From: Vibrio sp. Of7-15
GTDB taxonomy: Bacteria > Pseudomonadota > Gammaproteobacteria > Enterobacterales > Vibrionaceae
DNA: 64,000 nt
Direction of reading: 5' to 3'
NCBI RefSeq assembly: GCF_022347565.1
Contig: NZ_JAKRGH010000002.1
Location: forward strand, 186,001 to 250,000
The position numbers were made by a program, and so were the translations under genes. Numbering within the stretch: the stretch's first letter is position 1; each line of letters begins with the position of its first letter. Positions 1-8,495 of the stretch are shown here, one piece after another. The notes under the pieces are model-generated. The model did not search any database. It saw nothing but the letters and a program-made list of their open reading frames with translations, and was not told the DNA's origin.

Positions 1-33
1 GTAAGTAGCGGGCTCTGAATTACGAAGTATGGA

Positions 34-2469
34 TTAATTAGGAAGACGAATCACATTGTTTGTATTGTCAACAGTGAGTGCTTTTCCATCCCCATTTAGT
101 AGCGATGAAATTTCATTGTGCATTTCAGTTGATACATTGCTATTAGCAGATGGATCAATCAGAGAATTATGTCCACCGGCATTAAATAAGACCGCATTTT
201 TGATCATATTGGCCGATGCCTGCGTGCTGTTAACGGGTGTTAGACCCAGTAAACCAACCAGTGGATACGTACCCGCGAAAGCAGAGTATGGCTTCATTAC
301 TGGAATGCCAGGTGCAACAAGATCACCAAACGTTAGCTGGTTTGGTATGGTTTGATCGTTATCCACTTGGTTCAAGTACACCGCCGTGTTACTACTTACT
401 TGTGCCGCATGGCTGATAGGGTCAACAGCATCTAACACCGTTTGAGCTGCGTAAGCAAACTGTGTAAAGCTAGAATACAAACCAGATAACGTTGCCGCAT
501 CGTTATTATTGATAAGTCCTTGCTCATAACCCGCATAACAGGTTTCAAGGTTAACTCCTTGTGCGTCACAACCTTGTTTAAAGGTTGAGCTTGTTGCTGC
601 AACTAAGTTACCTTTTACAAAATTACCAAAGCTACCCGAGTTTAATAGTAGGTACGGGATGCTTCCCCCTGGGCTTGCTAGGGCTACACGATTAATATCA
701 AAAATCAGTGCATCAGCTGTTGGATCAACAGAGCGGTTAGCCACGTTAGCCACAGCAGTACCTGTGATTGCACCCAACGAGTGCCCTGTTAGAGCTACGC
801 CTGAAGTAGGACTTAAGCGACCAAGAACTCCTAAGCCATCAATAGTTGCTTGATCGCCTGAGGCAATGGCAGGGGCAAGAGCCGCAAAGACACGACCAAT
901 ACTTGCTCGTAGGTTGATAATATCAATGATGCTTTGACGAAGGTTGTCTCGGCCAACGGTCAGCGCTTGCAGGTTAAGGTAAATTTCAGGGTTCGTTCCT
1001 GCCGTCATTTTATTGCCATTAGGTAACGTTAACCCTCGTTCACCATGTAATGGGTGATCAATGGCGAAAATAGCTTGGCAGTTTGAGCCGATAAGATTAT
1101 CTGCTAACGTGTTGGCTGTTAGATGCTCTTTTTGGCCTGTAATACCATGTGAAAAAATAGAGACTTTGTTTATAGCTGTGGTATTACACCCTGTGCCTGG
1201 AAGAACCAATGTGAAAGGCACGGCTTCAACCGACTTTAACTTTGGTACTGGGCTATAACGAGTAATTAATCGTTCAGGATCTAATTGGCTACCATTAGCA
1301 AGAGTGAGTGTTTGACCGGTTAGTGCAGTAAGTACTTTCTTTTGAGTGGCAAGATCACTACTCACTTTACTTAAATCTTCGGTGGTAATACCCAGTGTGT
1401 TAAGTTGTGACAATAAACCTGCTTTATCCGCAGCAGTGCCATTTTCTAATGCGTACTTAATCTTAGCTAGGCTTGGCATGCCGCTTTGCCAAGGAGTCGA
1501 TCCAAAGGTCGTTAAACTCGTTTCTAAGTAATACGGTAGATGAACATTACCTTTGTAAATAAGGTTATTAGCGGTTGTTGTTCCAGCTTGAGCGATATCT
1601 GTGAAGGTGAATGCTTTATTCAAATCATCTGACGTGACGCTATCGCTAACCGCCGTTCCTTTCCAAATGTTAGCAGCACCATTTTGAATGGCTAAAGCAC
1701 TGGCTGATTTTGCAGCGTACAAAACATCACCAGCAGACGCTGTGGTGTACCAGCTAGAGTAGATGATGTTGTCAGTGCTCGCTACTTGCTGGGTGGCAAG
1801 CATAATAGCTTCAACTTGGTGAGTAATTAGCTGAGCGGTTTTTAGAGTGCCTTGTTGCTCGTATTTTTTTGTTTTTAATGTCGCATACGTTTCAGACATA
1901 CCCAGTGGTACACCTTCACTGTCTTGTAAGGTGTCAGTTAGTGCAAAAATGTACTCGCTGTTTGGCTGGAATTTATTGCTAAGAGGTAAGACCGTAATGG
2001 TGCCACCGCTAGCTACAACTCTGTAGTCGGTACCCGCTACAAGCAGTTCTGGGTTGCTCATCACGCCATTTGTTACGGTGACTTTCGCAACTTTCACGCC
2101 GTCTGCCAAGGTTGCAGGATTAAACGCTAAGCCTGTTTTTAATTTTACATTGATGGTGTAAGGCTGTGTTGCACTCCAACCATCTGTATTGCCCATTGCG
2201 ACTTGAGGGTTATCAAGGCCAGTACTTTGCCCAGCAGAAATAGGAATATTTAATGTGCCATCACTGGTATCCATCAAAAGGTAGCTTGGCAGAGGGATGT
2301 CGGCGTCTGAGCCTAATACTGCAAAGCTGACTTTGGATTGGCGAGCAAGAGACGTTTTAATGGCATCTTCGTAGTTATTTGTTGGCTCACCTGACGATGT
2401 TGTTTCATTACAACCAGTCAAAGAGATCGCGCCTGCCACAAGTAGGGCAAGTAGTTTTTTATTCATCAT
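34..2469 (-). CDS. volA: VolA-like surface lysophospholipase lipoprotein (Pla-1/cef lipase family)
   Basis: The 811-residue product begins with a lipoprotein signal ending in a lipobox (Leu-Thr-Gly-Cys, Cys20), so it should be lipid-anchored. A serine-hydrolase nucleophile elbow, GHSLG, is visible with Ser near residue 564, and an IDHPLHGERG stretch lies upstream of it. Length, lipobox and elbow fit the extracellular lipases of the Pla-1/cef family, which include the Vibrio outer-membrane lysophospholipase VolA. VolA cleaves lysophosphatidylcholine to free fatty acid, which FadL then imports. The neighbouring fadL, 30 bp upstream on the same strand, repeats the volA-fadL pairing known in Vibrio and supports the call. 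The start has a GGAG ribosome site about six bases ahead. Substrate specificity is inferred from family and context. Confidence 0.85.
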   Translation of the reverse strand: MMNKKLLALLVAGAISLTGCNETTSSGEPTNNYEDAIKTSLARQSKVSFAVLGSDADIPLPSYLLMDTSDGTLNIPISAGQSTGLDNPQVAMGNTDGWSATQPYTINVKLKTGLAFNPATLADGVKVAKVTVTNGVMSNPELLVAGTDYRVVASGGTITVLPLSNKFQPNSEYIFALTDTLQDSEGVPLGMSETYATLKTKKYEQQGTLKTAQLITHQVEAIMLATQQVASTDNIIYSSWYTTASAGDVLYAAKSASALAIQNGAANIWKGTAVSDSVTSDDLNKAFTFTDIAQAGTTTANNLIYKGNVHLPYYLETSLTTFGSTPWQSGMPSLAKIKYALENGTAADKAGLLSQLNTLGITTEDLSKVSSDLATQKKVLTALTGQTLTLANGSQLDPERLITRYSPVPKLKSVEAVPFTLVLPGTGCNTTAINKVSIFSHGITGQKEHLTANTLADNLIGSNCQAIFAIDHPLHGERGLTLPNGNKMTAGTNPEIYLNLQALTVGRDNLRQSIIDIINLRASIGRVFAALAPAIASGDQATIDGLGVLGRLSPTSGVALTGHSLGAITGTAVANVANRSVDPTADALIFDINRVALASPGGSIPYLLLNSGSFGNFVKGNLVAATSSTFKQGCDAQGVNLETCYAGYEQGLINNNDAATLSGLYSSFTQFAYAAQTVLDAVDPISHAAQVSSNTAVYLNQVDNDQTIPNQLTFGDLVAPGIPVMKPYSAFAGTYPLVGLLGLTPVNSTQASANMIKNAVLFNAGGHNSLIDPSANSNVSTEMHNEISSLLNGDGKALTVDNTNNVIRLPN

Positions 2470-2499
2470 GTTTGGCTCCGGAGCTTTTGGCAGCTGCGA

Positions 2500-3756
2500 T
2501 TAGTTAAAAGAGTGGTTAATCTGAATAGCGGCAATATAGGCGACACCTTCGGAATCAAAAGTGAAGGTATTACCTAGTGAGTTTTTCTCTTCAAAAGATC
2601 CATCTTTACTTTGCACTAGGCTAAATCCGGCATCAATGCTGGTATTGTCGCTGAACGCGTAAGTGGCACCGGTTGCGTACCAGAAACGATCACTGTCTGG
2701 AATGCTAAGGGTTGCTTCACCCGCTTGTTCATCGTAAGCAAGACCCGCACGGAGGGTTAATGCTGCGCTATAAGCGTAAGTAGCACCAATCGACCAACGC
2801 TTATTGTCCTCGTATTTCTCTTCTTTTAAGAAACAGATACCAGCACCACTGGTTGAGTTACAACCAGAGCCTGTTGCTCTTAGTTCTTTAAAGTCGCTCC
2901 ATTGGGTCCACTGTAGGCTGTAGTGAGTCGCCCACTGTTCGTTAATTTGGTGGAAGCCAGAAAACTCCATGATGTCTGGTAAAGTAACGGCCAGTTTACC
3001 CGTAGTACTGGTACCAGGAGTGCCTGTGATGGTGGTTTTATGATCGGTGAATTTGCCATCATCAAAATCAATTTCGACAGATGAACGGTAGCCAAATCCA
3101 AAGCGGTTATCTTGGTCTAGTTCATACAACACACCCACATTCCAGCCATAAGCGAACGTATCGCCTTCCATGGAAATGAGTTTATCGCTAGGATTGCTAC
3201 CAGTTATAGGAAGAACACCGACATGACGGTTTAGTTCTGCATGTGCATAAACAATGTTAAAGCCTGCGCCAAAACTCCACTGTTCATTGAATCGGTATGC
3301 CACATTAGGGTTCAGATTGACGGAAACTAAAGAAGTATCTCCAGCCATGTCACCTGCTGCAATATCATCGGGGTAGTCAGTTGCAACACCGTAAGTGGTG
3401 AATAAGCCTAAGCCCCAAGAAAATTTGTCATTGATTGGGCTGATGTAGTAAGCCGCAGGTACAATTTGCATTGGTGCCACGTCGTTAGACGATTGGTTAT
3501 TCGTAGTGTCTTTAACATCAACGACAGGATCGATAATGGACAGCGCGCCAGAAAATTGTGCTGTATCAAAAAGAGTCATGGCGGCAGGGTTACGAGCTAG
3601 CACACTTGCGTTATCGGCAACAGCGGCCTCCCCAGAAAAGGCTCTACCTAAACCAGAGGCTGAATGTTCCGCTACTTGGAAGCCAGCACTGTGAACGTTG
3701 AATGAAATTAATGCTGCCAGTGCAGTTAATGGAATAGCTTTATTCTTGTTTAACAT
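2500..3756 (-). CDS. fadL: Outer-membrane long-chain fatty acid transporter FadL
   Basis: The 418-residue protein has a Sec signal peptide ending near residue 23 (VHSA). The mature protein begins GFQVAEHSASGLGRAFSGEA and has an NPA motif in the hatch region, as in the FadL/OmpP1/TodX family of 14-strand beta-barrels. It passes exogenous long-chain fatty acids across the outer membrane. The last residues (QINHSFN) end in the aromatic Phe-Asn pattern common in barrel proteins. It is the first gene of an apparent fadL-volA operon, so lipid hydrolysis and uptake are probably co-expressed. An 18-bp perfect palindrome about 200 bp upstream is a candidate operator. Confidence 0.93.
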   Translation of the reverse strand: MLNKNKAIPLTALAALISFNVHSAGFQVAEHSASGLGRAFSGEAAVADNASVLARNPAAMTLFDTAQFSGALSIIDPVVDVKDTTNNQSSNDVAPMQIVPAAYYISPINDKFSWGLGLFTTYGVATDYPDDIAAGDMAGDTSLVSVNLNPNVAYRFNEQWSFGAGFNIVYAHAELNRHVGVLPITGSNPSDKLISMEGDTFAYGWNVGVLYELDQDNRFGFGYRSSVEIDFDDGKFTDHKTTITGTPGTSTTGKLAVTLPDIMEFSGFHQINEQWATHYSLQWTQWSDFKELRATGSGCNSTSGAGICFLKEEKYEDNKRWSIGATYAYSAALTLRAGLAYDEQAGEATLSIPDSDRFWYATGATYAFSDNTSIDAGFSLVQSKDGSFEEKNSLGNTFTFDSEGVAYIAAIQINHSFN

Positions 3757-4174
3757 CTTTTGCCCCTCTAAGTGGCGAAATATTTATGTTTTTATAATTT
3801 TTGACGTGGCTTTATAAACTAAAAAATGGGTAATACAAGTCATACCAGTGAATGAGTGTAAGGCAAGGTTAATGAATTGTTAACACTGAGTCGCTGTGGA
3901 AATTCACATTAAAAAAGAATGAAATGACAATTTTTAGAGGGTTTACTTTAATTTTTTGTTTAAAACGGTCGTTTTAATTATGGGGTGGCAAGTCGTTAAG
4001 TATAGTAGAAAGAGGATTTATTTTAAGATTTCTCTAAAAATCCATTTTTTGAAAGATATTTTTTGTTTGAATTGAATAAGGTTTATAGAAAGTTTTGTGA
4101 ATAGGTGATTTTACAAATATTTAACCTAGATCACGTTTGATATTATTTTGTCGGCTTAGATGGTTTATTGATAA
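3757..4174. other. AT-rich fadL upstream region
   Basis: This gene-free stretch lies between fadL and the hairpin following rnt and should hold the fadL promoter. The one clear structure is the palindrome at 3960-3977, listed separately. No convincing coding sequence was seen. Possible CRP half-sites (TCACG near 4131) lack a good partner. Confidence 0.5.
3960..3977. promoter_or_regulatory. Perfect 8-2-8 palindrome upstream of fadL, candidate operator
   Basis: TTAAAACG-GT-CGTTTTAA is an exact inverted repeat with 8-bp arms, about 200 bp upstream of the fadL start. Symmetric sites of this size are typical of TetR-family dimers, and such regulators of fatty-acid genes (for example PsrA) occur in gamma-proteobacteria. 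Assignment to any named regulator is inference. Confidence 0.35.
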
Positions 4175-4204
4175 TTCCCAGCGCAGGTGGAACTGCGCTG
4201 GGAA
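4175..4204 (-). terminator. Strong hairpin downstream of rnt
   Basis: A 12-bp perfect stem (TTCCCAGCGCAG / CTGCGCTGGGAA) with a 6-base loop begins six bases after the rnt stop. The minus-strand tail is AATTATC rather than a run of T, so termination is likely but not classical. Confidence 0.55.
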
Positions 4205-4210
4205 AAACGG

Positions 4211-4894
4211 TTATTTTTTTTCTGCTTCTGCTTCTGCTTCTGCTTCGTCAGTATCGGCTGAGATGAGTGGCCAACCACCGAGCTCTTTCCAATGGTTGAC
4301 AATTTTACAAAATAGTTCAGCGGTTCGTTCAGTGTCGTAGAGAGCTGAGTGAGCTTCTTTGCCATCAAAATCGATATTGGCGGCGCGGCAGGCTTTCGCC
4401 AAGACAGTTTGTCCAAAGGCTAAGCCACTTAAAGCAGCAGTATCAAAGGTACAGAAAGAGTGAAATGGAATTCGTTTTAGCTTTGAACGCTCAGCGGCTG
4501 CCATCACAAAACTGTGATCAAACGTGGCGTTGTGTGCCACCATAATGGCGCGCTGGCATTCTGCTGCTTTTTGCTCTTTACGGACAAGCTTAAAAATTTC
4601 TTTTAGTGCTTCTTGCTCGGTAACCGCGCCTCGTAAAGGGCTGAACGGATCACGAATGCCATTAAATTCTAATGCCGCTTTTTCGATGTTTGCGCCTTCA
4701 AATGGCAAAACGTGAAAATGGATGGTTGATGCTGGGTGTAAAAAACCTTCGTCATCCATTTTTAGTGTTACGGCACAGATTTCAAGTAAGGCATCAGTTT
4801 CTGAGTTAAAGCCTGCTGTTTCAACATCGATTACAACAGGAAAGTAGCCTCGAAAACGACTTTTTAATAGATTTTCTTCTTTAACTGGGTTCAT
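4211..4894 (-). CDS. rnt: Ribonuclease T
   Basis: The 227-residue protein is a DEDDh 3'-5' exoribonuclease that trims the CCA end of tRNA and matures 5S and 23S rRNA 3' ends. Visible motifs are [17 protein letters not shown] (Asp23, Glu25), [10 protein letters not shown] in the middle and [14 protein letters not shown] near the C-terminus, matching the Exo I, II and III motifs of RNase T. The C-terminus ends in an unusual alternating Ala-Glu tail encoded by a hexamer repeat (4221-4244), absent from the catalytic core. It diverges from motY, the order known in Vibrio. Confidence 0.96.
   Translation of the reverse strand: MNPVKEENLLKSRFRGYFPVVIDVETAGFNSETDALLEICAVTLKMDDEGFLHPASTIHFHVLPFEGANIEKAALEFNGIRDPFSPLRGAVTEQEALKEIFKLVRKEQKAAECQRAIMVAHNATFDHSFVMAAAERSKLKRIPFHSFCTFDTAALSGLAFGQTVLAKACRAANIDFDGKEAHSALYDTERTAELFCKIVNHWKELGGWPLISADTDEAEAEAEAEKK
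4221..4244. repeat. Hexamer microsatellite (TCTGCT) x4 in the 3' end of rnt
   Basis: Four exact copies of TCTGCT encode the Ala-Glu dipeptides at the RNase T C-terminus. Each gain or loss of a unit would change the tail by two residues without shifting frame, so the tail length is probably variable between strains. Confidence 0.85.
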
Positions 4895-4994
4895 TGTTCA
4901 CAGCATCTAAGGTAAATAGCTGTGCATTATTACAGATTATGCCCATGACCTAAACTGCATTGTGGATTCATGATGTGACGAAGAAAGTAATAAC

Positions 4995-5010
4995 TGGCGG
5001 ACTTTTTGCA
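4995..5010 (+). promoter_or_regulatory. Sigma-54-like promoter upstream of motY
   Basis: TGGCGG-N5-TTGCA has GG at -24 and GC at -12 with the correct 12-bp spacing; consensus is TGGCAC-N5-TTGCA. The predicted start is near 5021, leaving about 95 bases of leader before motY. A GGCGATAA element at 5044-5051 resembles a sigma-28 -10 box but has no good -35 partner. Confidence 0.45.
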
Positions 5011-5116
5011 TCAAGCATGCCAGATTCACTATTTTTTCATGTTGGCGATAAAAAAGGGAAGATGTTTGCCTCTTTTATATGTCAGTAAATGAAATCGTTC
5101 TGTTGTTTGGGTAACT

Positions 5117-5998
5117 ATGAAAAAAGCCACTATTTATACCGCTCTGTTTGTTTCTGGCATGTTTGCCAATACAGCAATGGCAGCGACAAAACATTACGTT
5201 GCAAAGCCGGATCAATCACAATGGCGGATGACGGTGGACACGCCCCTAGAATGTCGGTTGGTTCATTCGATCCCAAATTATGGCAATGCGCTGTTTACTT
5301 CTCGTGCGAGTAAAAAAATCAATTTAGACTTTGAGCTTAAAATGCGTCTTCCAATGGGGGAAACACGTAACGTCAATTTGATTTCTATGCCGCCTAAGTG
5401 GATGCCAGGTGAAGCGGCAGATGCCATGACGACCCTGAAATTCTTTAAACAGTTTGACGGCTATATAGGGGGACAGACTGCATGGGGAATGCTTTCTGAA
5501 TTGGAAGATGGCCGCTATCCAACTTTTAGTTATTCTGATTGGCACAATCGAGATCGGTTGATCGAAGTCTCTTTATCGTCGGTTTTATTTCAGCAACCGT
5601 ATAATGATTTTAGCGCCTGTGTAGACAATTTATTGCCATACAGCTTTGAAGACATTGCCTTTACTATTTTGCATTACGATCGTAACAGCGATCAGCTAAA
5701 CAAAGCCTCCCAGAAGCGATTGGCTCAAATTGCTGAGTTTGTACGTTATAGTGATGATATTGATTTAGTGTTGGTAGCCACTTATACCGATTCCAGCGGT
5801 GGTAAAAATTTAAACCAGCATTTATCAGATAAGCGTGCGAAGGTATTGCAAGATTACTTTAAATCGTTAGGCATGCCACAAGATCGTATTCAGGTTCAAG
5901 GTTACGGCAAGCGTCGCCCAATTGCAGACAACGGAACCCCTATTGGTAAAGACAAAAACCGACGCGTGGTCATCTCTTTAGGTCGTACGATTATTTAA
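5117..5998 (+). CDS. motY: Sodium-driven flagellar motor protein MotY
   Basis: The 293-residue protein has a signal peptide (cleavage after AMA near residue 22), an N-terminal domain of about 150 residues and a C-terminal OmpA-like peptidoglycan-binding domain (about residues 180-293) with the [19 protein letters not shown] and [13 protein letters not shown] segments. MotY forms the T ring beneath the LP ring of Vibrio polar flagella and helps place the PomAB stator. Its position beside rnt matches other Vibrio genomes. It is distinguished from generic OmpA proteins by length, the N-terminal domain and context. The upstream region has a sigma-54-like element. Confidence 0.93.
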   Translation: MKKATIYTALFVSGMFANTAMAATKHYVAKPDQSQWRMTVDTPLECRLVHSIPNYGNALFTSRASKKINLDFELKMRLPMGETRNVNLISMPPKWMPGEAADAMTTLKFFKQFDGYIGGQTAWGMLSELEDGRYPTFSYSDWHNRDRLIEVSLSSVLFQQPYNDFSACVDNLLPYSFEDIAFTILHYDRNSDQLNKASQKRLAQIAEFVRYSDDIDLVLVATYTDSSGGKNLNQHLSDKRAKVLQDYFKSLGMPQDRIQVQGYGKRRPIADNGTPIGKDKNRRVVISLGRTII

Positions 5999-6021
5999 AG
6001 TGTCAATTACGCCTTTTTACG

Positions 6022-6050
6022 AAAACGCCAGCTGTATTTGCTGGCGTTTT
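6022..6050. terminator. Bidirectional terminator between motY and the RNA methyltransferase gene
   Basis: An 11-bp stem, AAAACGCCAGC / GCTGGCGTTTT, has a 7-base loop. A/T runs on both sides suit termination of the two convergent genes. Confidence 0.85.
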
Positions 6051-6077
6051 CATTGGTTTTTTGTTCGTTTCTCATTA

Positions 6078-6533
6078 TTAGTGGTTAGAGAAGTTATCAC
6101 CTTTAGCCATACGATCGTATAGGATCACATTGGTTGCTGCGGCTAAATTCATGCAGCCTTTGGTTGGAACGTAGATCGTTTCACGACAGAAATTGGTGAT
6201 TTCTTTCTTCAGTGTTCCGTCTTCTGGGCCAAAAATATAGAAGGCGCGTTCTGGGTGCTTATATTCAGGTAGCGGTTTGGCCCCTTCAATCAAATCCACA
6301 GCAACAGGCACACAGCCTAGTGGAATGATGTCTTTAAGATCTTCAACACCGATCAATGGAATATCGTAATGAGCATTTTTTGTATCGGTACAAAACTGTT
6401 TTGCGATGTCGTAACGTCTACCAGTGTAAAAGACAGAGTTCACACCATAACAGCCCGCAGCTCGCATTACCGAACCAACATTTTCAGGAGTTTTTGGGTT
6501 AAATAGCCCAATACAAGAGTAGCCTTTGCTCAT
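6078..6533 (-). CDS. TrmH/SpoU-family RNA methyltransferase
   Basis: The short 151-residue protein has the SPOUT signatures. Motif 1 is NPKTPENVGSVMRAAGCYGV near the N-terminus, motif 2 is FYIFGPEDGTL and motif 3 is YVPTKGCMNLAAATNVILYD at the C-terminus. These form the knotted SAM-binding fold of 2'-O-ribose methyltransferases. It lacks the N-terminal extension of TrmH or RlmB and differs from TrmL in its opening sequence, so the target nucleotide cannot be assigned. It is a single gene convergent with motY, sharing a terminator. Confidence 0.85.
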   Translation of the reverse strand: MSKGYSCIGLFNPKTPENVGSVMRAAGCYGVNSVFYTGRRYDIAKQFCTDTKNAHYDIPLIGVEDLKDIIPLGCVPVAVDLIEGAKPLPEYKHPERAFYIFGPEDGTLKKEITNFCRETIYVPTKGCMNLAAATNVILYDRMAKGDNFSNH

Positions 6534-6924
6534 ACCGTACTTCTTTTACAAAAAATGGAGCAAGATTATACGTTTTTAAGCGATGAAAAGCAGGTGTAAT
6601 TTTTAATGTGGGTGACGTTATTTAAAATCAGAAGCTTGGGTGCAGTTTGTATCTCAATAACAAAAATGCGAGACCAGAAAAGTTAGGTAGTGGTGTGATG
6701 CTCACAAAGCCTAGAAATGGAGTGTTAATCTTCTTTTATTCTTTTTATGTAAAAAGATAAGGTGCCACTTCAAGATTTTTTGTACGTCAATGAACCTTGG
6801 TTAAATAAGGGTAAAAATAGGGTATAGCAAGGGGAACTCTGTGATGAATGGCGTTCTTTTACTAAAATCATGAGTGTCCCCAATGCGACATAGTGAAACA
6901 AGGTTGCTTGATGTTCTCGGCATA
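6534..6924. other. Gene-free spacer
   Basis: About 390 bases separate the DUF2753 gene from the methyltransferase gene, both on the minus strand. It must hold the methyltransferase promoter at its left end. No clear ORF, hairpin terminator or operator was recognised. Confidence 0.5.
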
Positions 6925-7368
6925 CTAGTTGAGCCTAAACTTTGCGATGAGTTCGCATTGAGTTGCGGTATCAAGATGTTTTACTTGTTCTGCGACTAAT
7001 GGATTTGGGTGTCGTTTCATAAAATCAACCAGTGCTTTTTTACACGTACCGAGTGATGAAATGTAAGAGCTACATTGACTGTTTGGGCATTGCGGGATTA
7101 ATGTCAGTACTTTTTCAGAGGCGAGTTGCAGGTATTTTAATTCGTATTCATTGTCGCCATTTTTACGCCAGAAACGAGCTAAATTGTGACATGAGACTAA
7201 ATTAATGGTTAAAATATCATCAATGTCGTAGCTCTCTTCTTCTTGCTCAATCATCTGCTCTGAAATAGAGAGCGCTTGCTGGTAATGGATGATAGAGCGT
7301 AAGTGATCTTGTTCTTTCATGGCGATGTCTGCTAAGAGTGTGTGTTCTTCCCACTTTTGAATACTCAT
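6925..7368 (-). CDS. DUF2753-like helical protein of unknown function
   Basis: The 147-residue, mostly helical soluble protein has no signal peptide. Its opening, KWEEHTLLADIAMKEQDHLRSIIHYQQAL, resembles a TPR helix pair, and the second half has several Cys residues (PQCPNSQCSSYISSLGTCKKA). I recognise the pattern as the Vibrionaceae-restricted DUF2753 family, whose function is not known to me. A perfect 7-1-7 Fur-box core lies about 50 bp upstream, so iron control is plausible, though the site may instead serve the divergent acetyltransferase. The DUF assignment is from memory. Confidence 0.65.
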   Translation of the reverse strand: MSIQKWEEHTLLADIAMKEQDHLRSIIHYQQALSISEQMIEQEEESYDIDDILTINLVSCHNLARFWRKNGDNEYELKYLQLASEKVLTLIPQCPNSQCSSYISSLGTCKKALVDFMKRHPNPLVAEQVKHLDTATQCELIAKFRLN

Positions 7369-7417
7369 CCTTTTTTCCTACTTCAAATGAAATTAAATAA
7401 CGAAATTCAATAGTAAG

Positions 7418-7432
7418 TGATAATCATTATCA
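7418..7432. promoter_or_regulatory. Fur box (perfect 7-1-7 core)
   Basis: TGATAAT-C-ATTATCA matches the 7-1-7 Fur consensus core exactly. It lies 50 bp upstream of the DUF2753 gene and about 110 bp upstream of the divergent GNAT gene, so it could control either or both. Confidence 0.7.
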
Positions 7433-7542
7433 TGTGAAGTTTTTTGATTAGTTACATGAATTTTTGAGAGATTAGATCTTGACCTAATAAGCTTTGTTAG
7501 CGGTTAATAACTACTGTTTGTAAGGAAATAGAAGGTTGTAAC

Positions 7543-7992
7543 ATGCAATGGAAGCAAGATAACTACCGCATCTCTACCGAGAAAAGAGAGCTAAATATAG
7601 ATCTTATTCACCAGTATCTTTCACACTCTTACTGGGCTGAGGGGATTAAAAAAGATCTCATCATAAAGTCAATTTCGGGGTCTTTATGTTTTGGGCTTTA
7701 TGATAAAAGTCGTCAGATAGGTTTTGCTAGAGTAGTAACAGATAAAGCCACATTTGCTCATCTGATGGATGTGTTTGTGATTGATGGTTATCAGGCGAAA
7801 GGACTCGGGAAGTGGCTGCTTCAATGCATCTGTGAGTGTGATGATCTACAAGGGTTGCGCCGATTTACATTAGGTACTCACGATGCCCACGGTTTCTATG
7901 AGCAGTTTGGCTTTAGGAGAATATCTTCACCCGAGAAAGGGATGGAGATTGTGGTCAAGTCGCCTTATTTAGAAACTGAAGCGGCTTCTTAA
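7543..7992 (+). CDS. GNAT-family N-acetyltransferase
   Basis: The 149-residue single-domain protein has acetyl-CoA motif A as MDVFVIDGYQAKGLGKWLL (Q-x-x-G-x-G type, around residues 85-102), followed by LGTHDAHGFYEQFGFRRI, the beta6/alpha4 part of the GNAT fold. It likely transfers acetyl from acetyl-CoA to a small amine or protein N-terminus; the substrate is unknown. It diverges from the DUF2753 gene across a Fur box and ends at a bidirectional terminator shared with gloA. Confidence 0.85.
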   Translation: MQWKQDNYRISTEKRELNIDLIHQYLSHSYWAEGIKKDLIIKSISGSLCFGLYDKSRQIGFARVVTDKATFAHLMDVFVIDGYQAKGLGKWLLQCICECDDLQGLRRFTLGTHDAHGFYEQFGFRRISSPEKGMEIVVKSPYLETEAAS

Positions 7993-8011
7993 TTAAAGGG
8001 GGACGAAATAA

Positions 8012-8037
8012 AAAGCCGGAAAACTTCTTCCGGCTTT
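8012..8037. terminator. Bidirectional terminator, GNAT gene / gloA
   Basis: A 10-bp stem, AAAGCCGGAA / TTCCGGCTTT, with a 6-base loop lies between convergent genes and has A/T-rich flanks. Confidence 0.8.
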
Positions 8038-8047
8038 AGAGTGAGGG

Positions 8048-8464
8048 TTACCCCTCTAATCCTGCAGAGGCTGATTTATTCTGGATGAGCTCAATCATGT
8101 AACCATCAGGGTCTTTTACGAATGCGATTTCAGTTGAGCCACCTTTAACTGGTCCTGGCTCACGGGTGACGTTGCCGCCAGCGGCTTTAATCGCATCACA
8201 TGTGCTGTAAATATCGTCGACACCAATAGCAATATGACCAAAAGCAGAACCTAAATCGTATTCAGTGGTCCCCCAGTTGTAGGTGAGCTCAATCACTGCT
8301 CCTTGAGATTCATCGCCGTACCCCACAAAAGCGAGTGTGTACTTATACTCTTCATTTTTATTAATGCGCAGCAGTTCCATGCCCATGATAGAGGTATAAA
8401 ACTCGATAGATTTGTCTAAATCACCTACACGTAGCATTGTGTGGAGAACGCGTCCAGTAGCCAT
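8048..8464 (-). CDS. gloA: Lactoylglutathione lyase (glyoxalase I)
   Basis: The 138-residue vicinal-oxygen-chelate protein opens [18 protein letters not shown]. The four expected metal ligands are visible: His8, a Glu in [10 protein letters not shown], a His in AFGHIAIGV and a Glu in [10 protein letters not shown]. It isomerises the glutathione hemithioacetal of methylglyoxal to S-lactoylglutathione in the cytosol. The short form without extra insertions suggests the nickel-type bacterial enzyme. It lies 31 bp downstream of a LysR gene on the same strand, so some co-transcription is possible. Confidence 0.95.
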   Translation of the reverse strand: MATGRVLHTMLRVGDLDKSIEFYTSIMGMELLRINKNEEYKYTLAFVGYGDESQGAVIELTYNWGTTEYDLGSAFGHIAIGVDDIYSTCDAIKAAGGNVTREPGPVKGGSTEIAFVKDPDGYMIELIQNKSASAGLEG

Positions 8465-8495
8465 ATTTATTTCCTATTTATGCTCAACATCGTTG

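Noticed and set aside
4092..4140. CRP site upstream of fadL
   Set aside because: A TGTGA and a TCACG half-site are present but not spaced six bases apart.
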